A stretch of DNA of 7,856 bases from Candidatus Omnitrophota bacterium. Lineage in GTDB: Bacteria; Omnitrophota; Gorgyraeia; Velamenicoccales; JABMQK01. The translations under genes and the position numbers were made by a program. The notes beneath the pieces are model-generated. The model did not search any database. It was given only the letters and a program-made list of their open reading frames with translations, and was not told the origin of the DNA. Each line of letters begins with the position of its first letter. Position 1 is the stretch's first letter. Positions 5,777-7,856 of the stretch are shown one piece after another. The stretch lies in assembly GCA_028712915.1 (NCBI GenBank), contig JAQTPJ010000033.1, forward strand, positions 1-7,856, written 5' to 3'.

Positions 5777-7480
5777 GTGATAGAACAAGTCAATAGCTTT
5801 ATGCATAACATATCGCTTGCGCATTTAAATATACTGCTGCTTTTGGGTTTGGCTTTGTTCGGCGGGACAATCGGGGCTCGTATTTTCCAAAAATTAAAAA
5901 TACCGCAGGTTGTGGGTTATATAACCATAGGGATAATTATTGGAACATCTGGACTCAACATTATTAATCGCCACATACTTATTTCGCTTCAGCCCCTTAA
6001 TTATTTCGCGTTGGGATTAATTGGTTTTATGATTGGCAGAGAACTCAGGAAGGATATTTTTATTAAATATGGAAAGCAGCTAATAAACGTCTTAATCTTT
6101 GAAGGCATGACTGCTTTTGTTATAGTTTCTATTTTAACAACCATCGTCGGAATGTTTATATTTAAAGATTTTAGGATCGCCTGCGCTCTTGGTTTATTAT
6201 TAGGAGCGATTTCCTCGGCCACGGCGCCAGCCGCGACCACTGATGTGCTCTGGGAATATAAAACCCGCGGGCCTTTGACAAGAACGGTATTGAGCATCGT
6301 CGCTTTAGATGACGGATTGGCTCTTTTGCTTTTTGCTTTTGCTTCAAGTATAGCGTTGAGATTAATAGGCCATGCCCCTGAGAGTATATTTAAATTATTC
6401 GGTCAACCATTGTATGAGATAGGCGGTTCGATATTGATAGGCGTATTTTCAGGATTATTATTAATCAGGATTCTTAAGTTGCATACCCAGAGAGAGAAAA
6501 TTCTTGCCCTTTCGATAGGAATGGTTTTGCTTACCTTGGGTTTGTCTCTGGCTCTTCATGTGGATATGTTATTAGCCGCTATGGTATTGGGGGCGATTAT
6601 GGTTAATTATGCCCCCCTTGAAACAAACCGCAGGATGTTTGAATTAGTTGAAGGTTTTACGCCTCCCATATATATACTTTTCTTTGTTCTTGTAGGAGCA
6701 AAACTTGATATAGGCAAGATGTCATTGCCCATTATTTTCCTTGTGCTTGTTTATTTAATAGGAAGGACCGCAGGAAAAGCTATCGGGTCTAATTTCGGGG
6801 CGCGCATCTCCAGGATGCCAATTTCTGTTCAGAAATATCTTCCTTTATGCCTTCTTAGCCAGGCAGGAGTTGCCATAGGTTTATCTTTGGTGGCGTCGCA
6901 GGCGTTCCCGGAGCAAATAGGCAATATTATAATCATAGTCATCACTACAACTACTTTTGTGGTGCAATTAATAGGGCCGCCCCTGACGAGATTGGCGGTG
7001 ATAAAGGCAAAAGAAGCGGGTTTAAATATTACAGAAGAAGATTTAATTCAAAAGACCAGAGTTAAAGACATAATGAGCCCTGGTTACCGTTTTATATACA
7101 ATAATGAAAACCTATCTGCCATAATAAATATTTTTAGCAAAAGCACTAATTTTTATTACCCAGTGGTTGATAAAAACAAATATTTGCTAGGCATAATAAG
7201 CATTGATATGATAAGAAACGCTTTAACAGTTGAGGAGTCAAATAATTTGATTTTGGCTAGTGATATAATGGAGCCTACGATAGCTACTATATATGCCGAT
7301 TCATTTCTATCCGTTGCGAAAGAATATTTTAAGAGAGATGATCTTGAATATCTGCCCGTGGTTGATAAAGAAGGCAGGCTTACGGGATTTTTAGAACGGA
7401 AGATGCTAAACAAGTTGATTTCAACAAGAATATCAGAATTATATAAACAGGCGGATTCTCTGGATAGGAATTTGCAATAG
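5777..7480 (+). CDS. CPA2-type cation/proton antiporter with two C-terminal CBS domains
   Basis: This is a 567-residue inner-membrane antiporter exchanging Na+ or K+ for H+. Residues about 15-405 form the Na_H_exchanger domain with about 12-13 membrane segments. IPQVVGYITIGIIIG at 42-56 is typical of the first repeat. SSATAPAATTD at 146-156 corresponds to the unwound crossing helix. ALDDG at 176-180 gives the ion-binding pair D178-D179, the two-aspartate form associated with electrogenic exchangers such as NapA. GRTAGKAIG (329-337) supplies a conserved basic position. After the last helix come two CBS motifs: VKDIMSPGYRF to VDKNKYLLGIISI (about 429-476) and ASDIMEPTIAT to VDKEGRLTGFLE (about 494-540). 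Paired CBS domains usually bind adenine nucleotides or similar ligands and here probably regulate transport. More often CPA2 tails carry RCK domains; here an RCK_C domain is on the preceding gene instead. Start is GTG. Na+ versus K+ selectivity cannot be assigned. Confidence 0.9.
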   Translation: MIEQVNSFMHNISLAHLNILLLLGLALFGGTIGARIFQKLKIPQVVGYITIGIIIGTSGLNIINRHILISLQPLNYFALGLIGFMIGRELRKDIFIKYGKQLINVLIFEGMTAFVIVSILTTIVGMFIFKDFRIACALGLLLGAISSATAPAATTDVLWEYKTRGPLTRTVLSIVALDDGLALLLFAFASSIALRLIGHAPESIFKLFGQPLYEIGGSILIGVFSGLLLIRILKLHTQREKILALSIGMVLLTLGLSLALHVDMLLAAMVLGAIMVNYAPLETNRRMFELVEGFTPPIYILFFVLVGAKLDIGKMSLPIIFLVLVYLIGRTAGKAIGSNFGARISRMPISVQKYLPLCLLSQAGVAIGLSLVASQAFPEQIGNIIIIVITTTTFVVQLIGPPLTRLAVIKAKEAGLNITEEDLIQKTRVKDIMSPGYRFIYNNENLSAIINIFSKSTNFYYPVVDKNKYLLGIISIDMIRNALTVEESNNLILASDIMEPTIATIYADSFLSVAKEYFKRDDLEYLPVVDKEGRLTGFLERKMLNKLISTRISELYKQADSLDRNLQ

Positions 7481-7497
7481 CCTTATTGTAAAAATAT

Positions 7498-7856
7498 ATG
7501 AAGAGAAGATTTAAAGAAGAGTTTTTAATTGTTTTAATAGGGTTTCTGATTTGTTATTTTATGCCTATAAAACTTTTGCCTTTTAGGAATCCTGTGTTTG
7601 AGGCGCTGGCTCTGGTGAAATGGTATGCGCGCGAGCATGTCCTGCTTTGCCTTGTGCCGGCATTTTTCATTGCTGGAGCCATATCGGTTTTTATAAGCCA
7701 GGCAGCGGTTATCAAATATTTTGGCGCAAAGGCAAAGAAGATACTCGCTTATAGTGTTGCTTCTATTTCCGGATCTATACTTGCCGTTTGTTCATGCACG
7801 GTCCTGCCTTTGTTCTCAGGGATTTATAAACGCGGCGCCGGATTGGGCCCAGCTAT
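7498..7856 (+). CDS. DUF318/ArsP-like permease, 5' part
   Basis: An open frame from ATG 7498 runs off the right end with 119 full codons. It begins MKRRFKEEFLIVLIGFLICY, a basic N-terminus followed by a membrane helix (about 9-22). A second helix follows (about 49-68, around CLVPAFFIAGAISVF), then YFGAKAKK and a helix ending in AVCSCTVLPLFSGIYKRGAG (about 95-114). The CSC-x-LPLF-x-GIYKRGAGLGPA stretch is the hallmark of the DUF318 permease family (UPF0718), which includes the organoarsenical exporter ArsP; other members are of unknown substrate. It begins 17 bases after the antiporter stop, so it is probably in the same operon, although no Shine-Dalgarno site is visible. The remaining part lies outside the window. 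No arsR-type regulator or ars gene is in view, so an arsenic role should not be assumed. Confidence 0.82.
   Translation, partial: MKRRFKEEFLIVLIGFLICYFMPIKLLPFRNPVFEALALVKWYAREHVLLCLVPAFFIAGAISVFISQAAVIKYFGAKAKKILAYSVASISGSILAVCSCTVLPLFSGIYKRGAGLGPA

Overview
The window reads as a stretch of bacterial chromosome from an uncultured lineage. It uses the standard code, is moderately AT-rich, has short intergenic gaps and carries every convincing gene on the + strand. My best guess at the source is Candidatus Omnitrophota (formerly Omnitrophica) or a neighbouring phylum. The guess rests on the overall look of the proteins, not on a marker gene, so it is weak. I see no rRNA, tRNA, CRISPR array, transposase or phage gene.

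Layout. Positions 1-267 hold the 3' end of aroA (EPSP synthase), interrupted by an apparent one-base frameshift. A large multi-pass membrane protein follows (about 394/427-1932), resembling the GT-C glycosyltransferase fold; its start codon is unclear. A 155-base gap carries a good sigma-70-type promoter candidate. Next comes a phosphate-handling pair: a PiT-family phosphate permease (2088-3068) and a PhoU-like DUF47 protein (3163-3831). They are separated by a long imperfect inverted repeat that almost fills the gap. A stand-alone ATP-pyrophosphatase half of GMP synthase (3930-4898) follows, behind a near-perfect Shine-Dalgarno site. Then come a small membrane protein with a C-terminal RCK_C/TrkA_C domain (5005-5709), a CPA2-type cation/proton antiporter with two C-terminal CBS domains (5777-7480), and the start of a DUF318/ArsP-like permease that runs off the end (7498-7856).

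How the genes may work together. From 2088 onward most of the products are ion or phosphate transporters or domains that regulate them. Pit and the DUF47 protein are a familiar pair. The RCK_C membrane protein followed by the CBS antiporter looks like a monovalent-cation homeostasis pair, in which nucleotide-binding or small-ligand domains could gate transport. The GMP-synthase-like gene sits between the two groups and has no glutaminase partner in the window. A purine-related link to the downstream regulatory domains is possible but is only inference.

Nothing here is clearly a new system. The points most worth a second look are the small RCK_C protein with a Trk/Ktr-like loop, the divergent glutaminase-less GMP synthase-like protein, the inverted repeat between pit and its partner, and the two disruptions near the left edge (aroA frameshift, missing canonical start). 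There is no gene-free stretch longer than about 160 bases.
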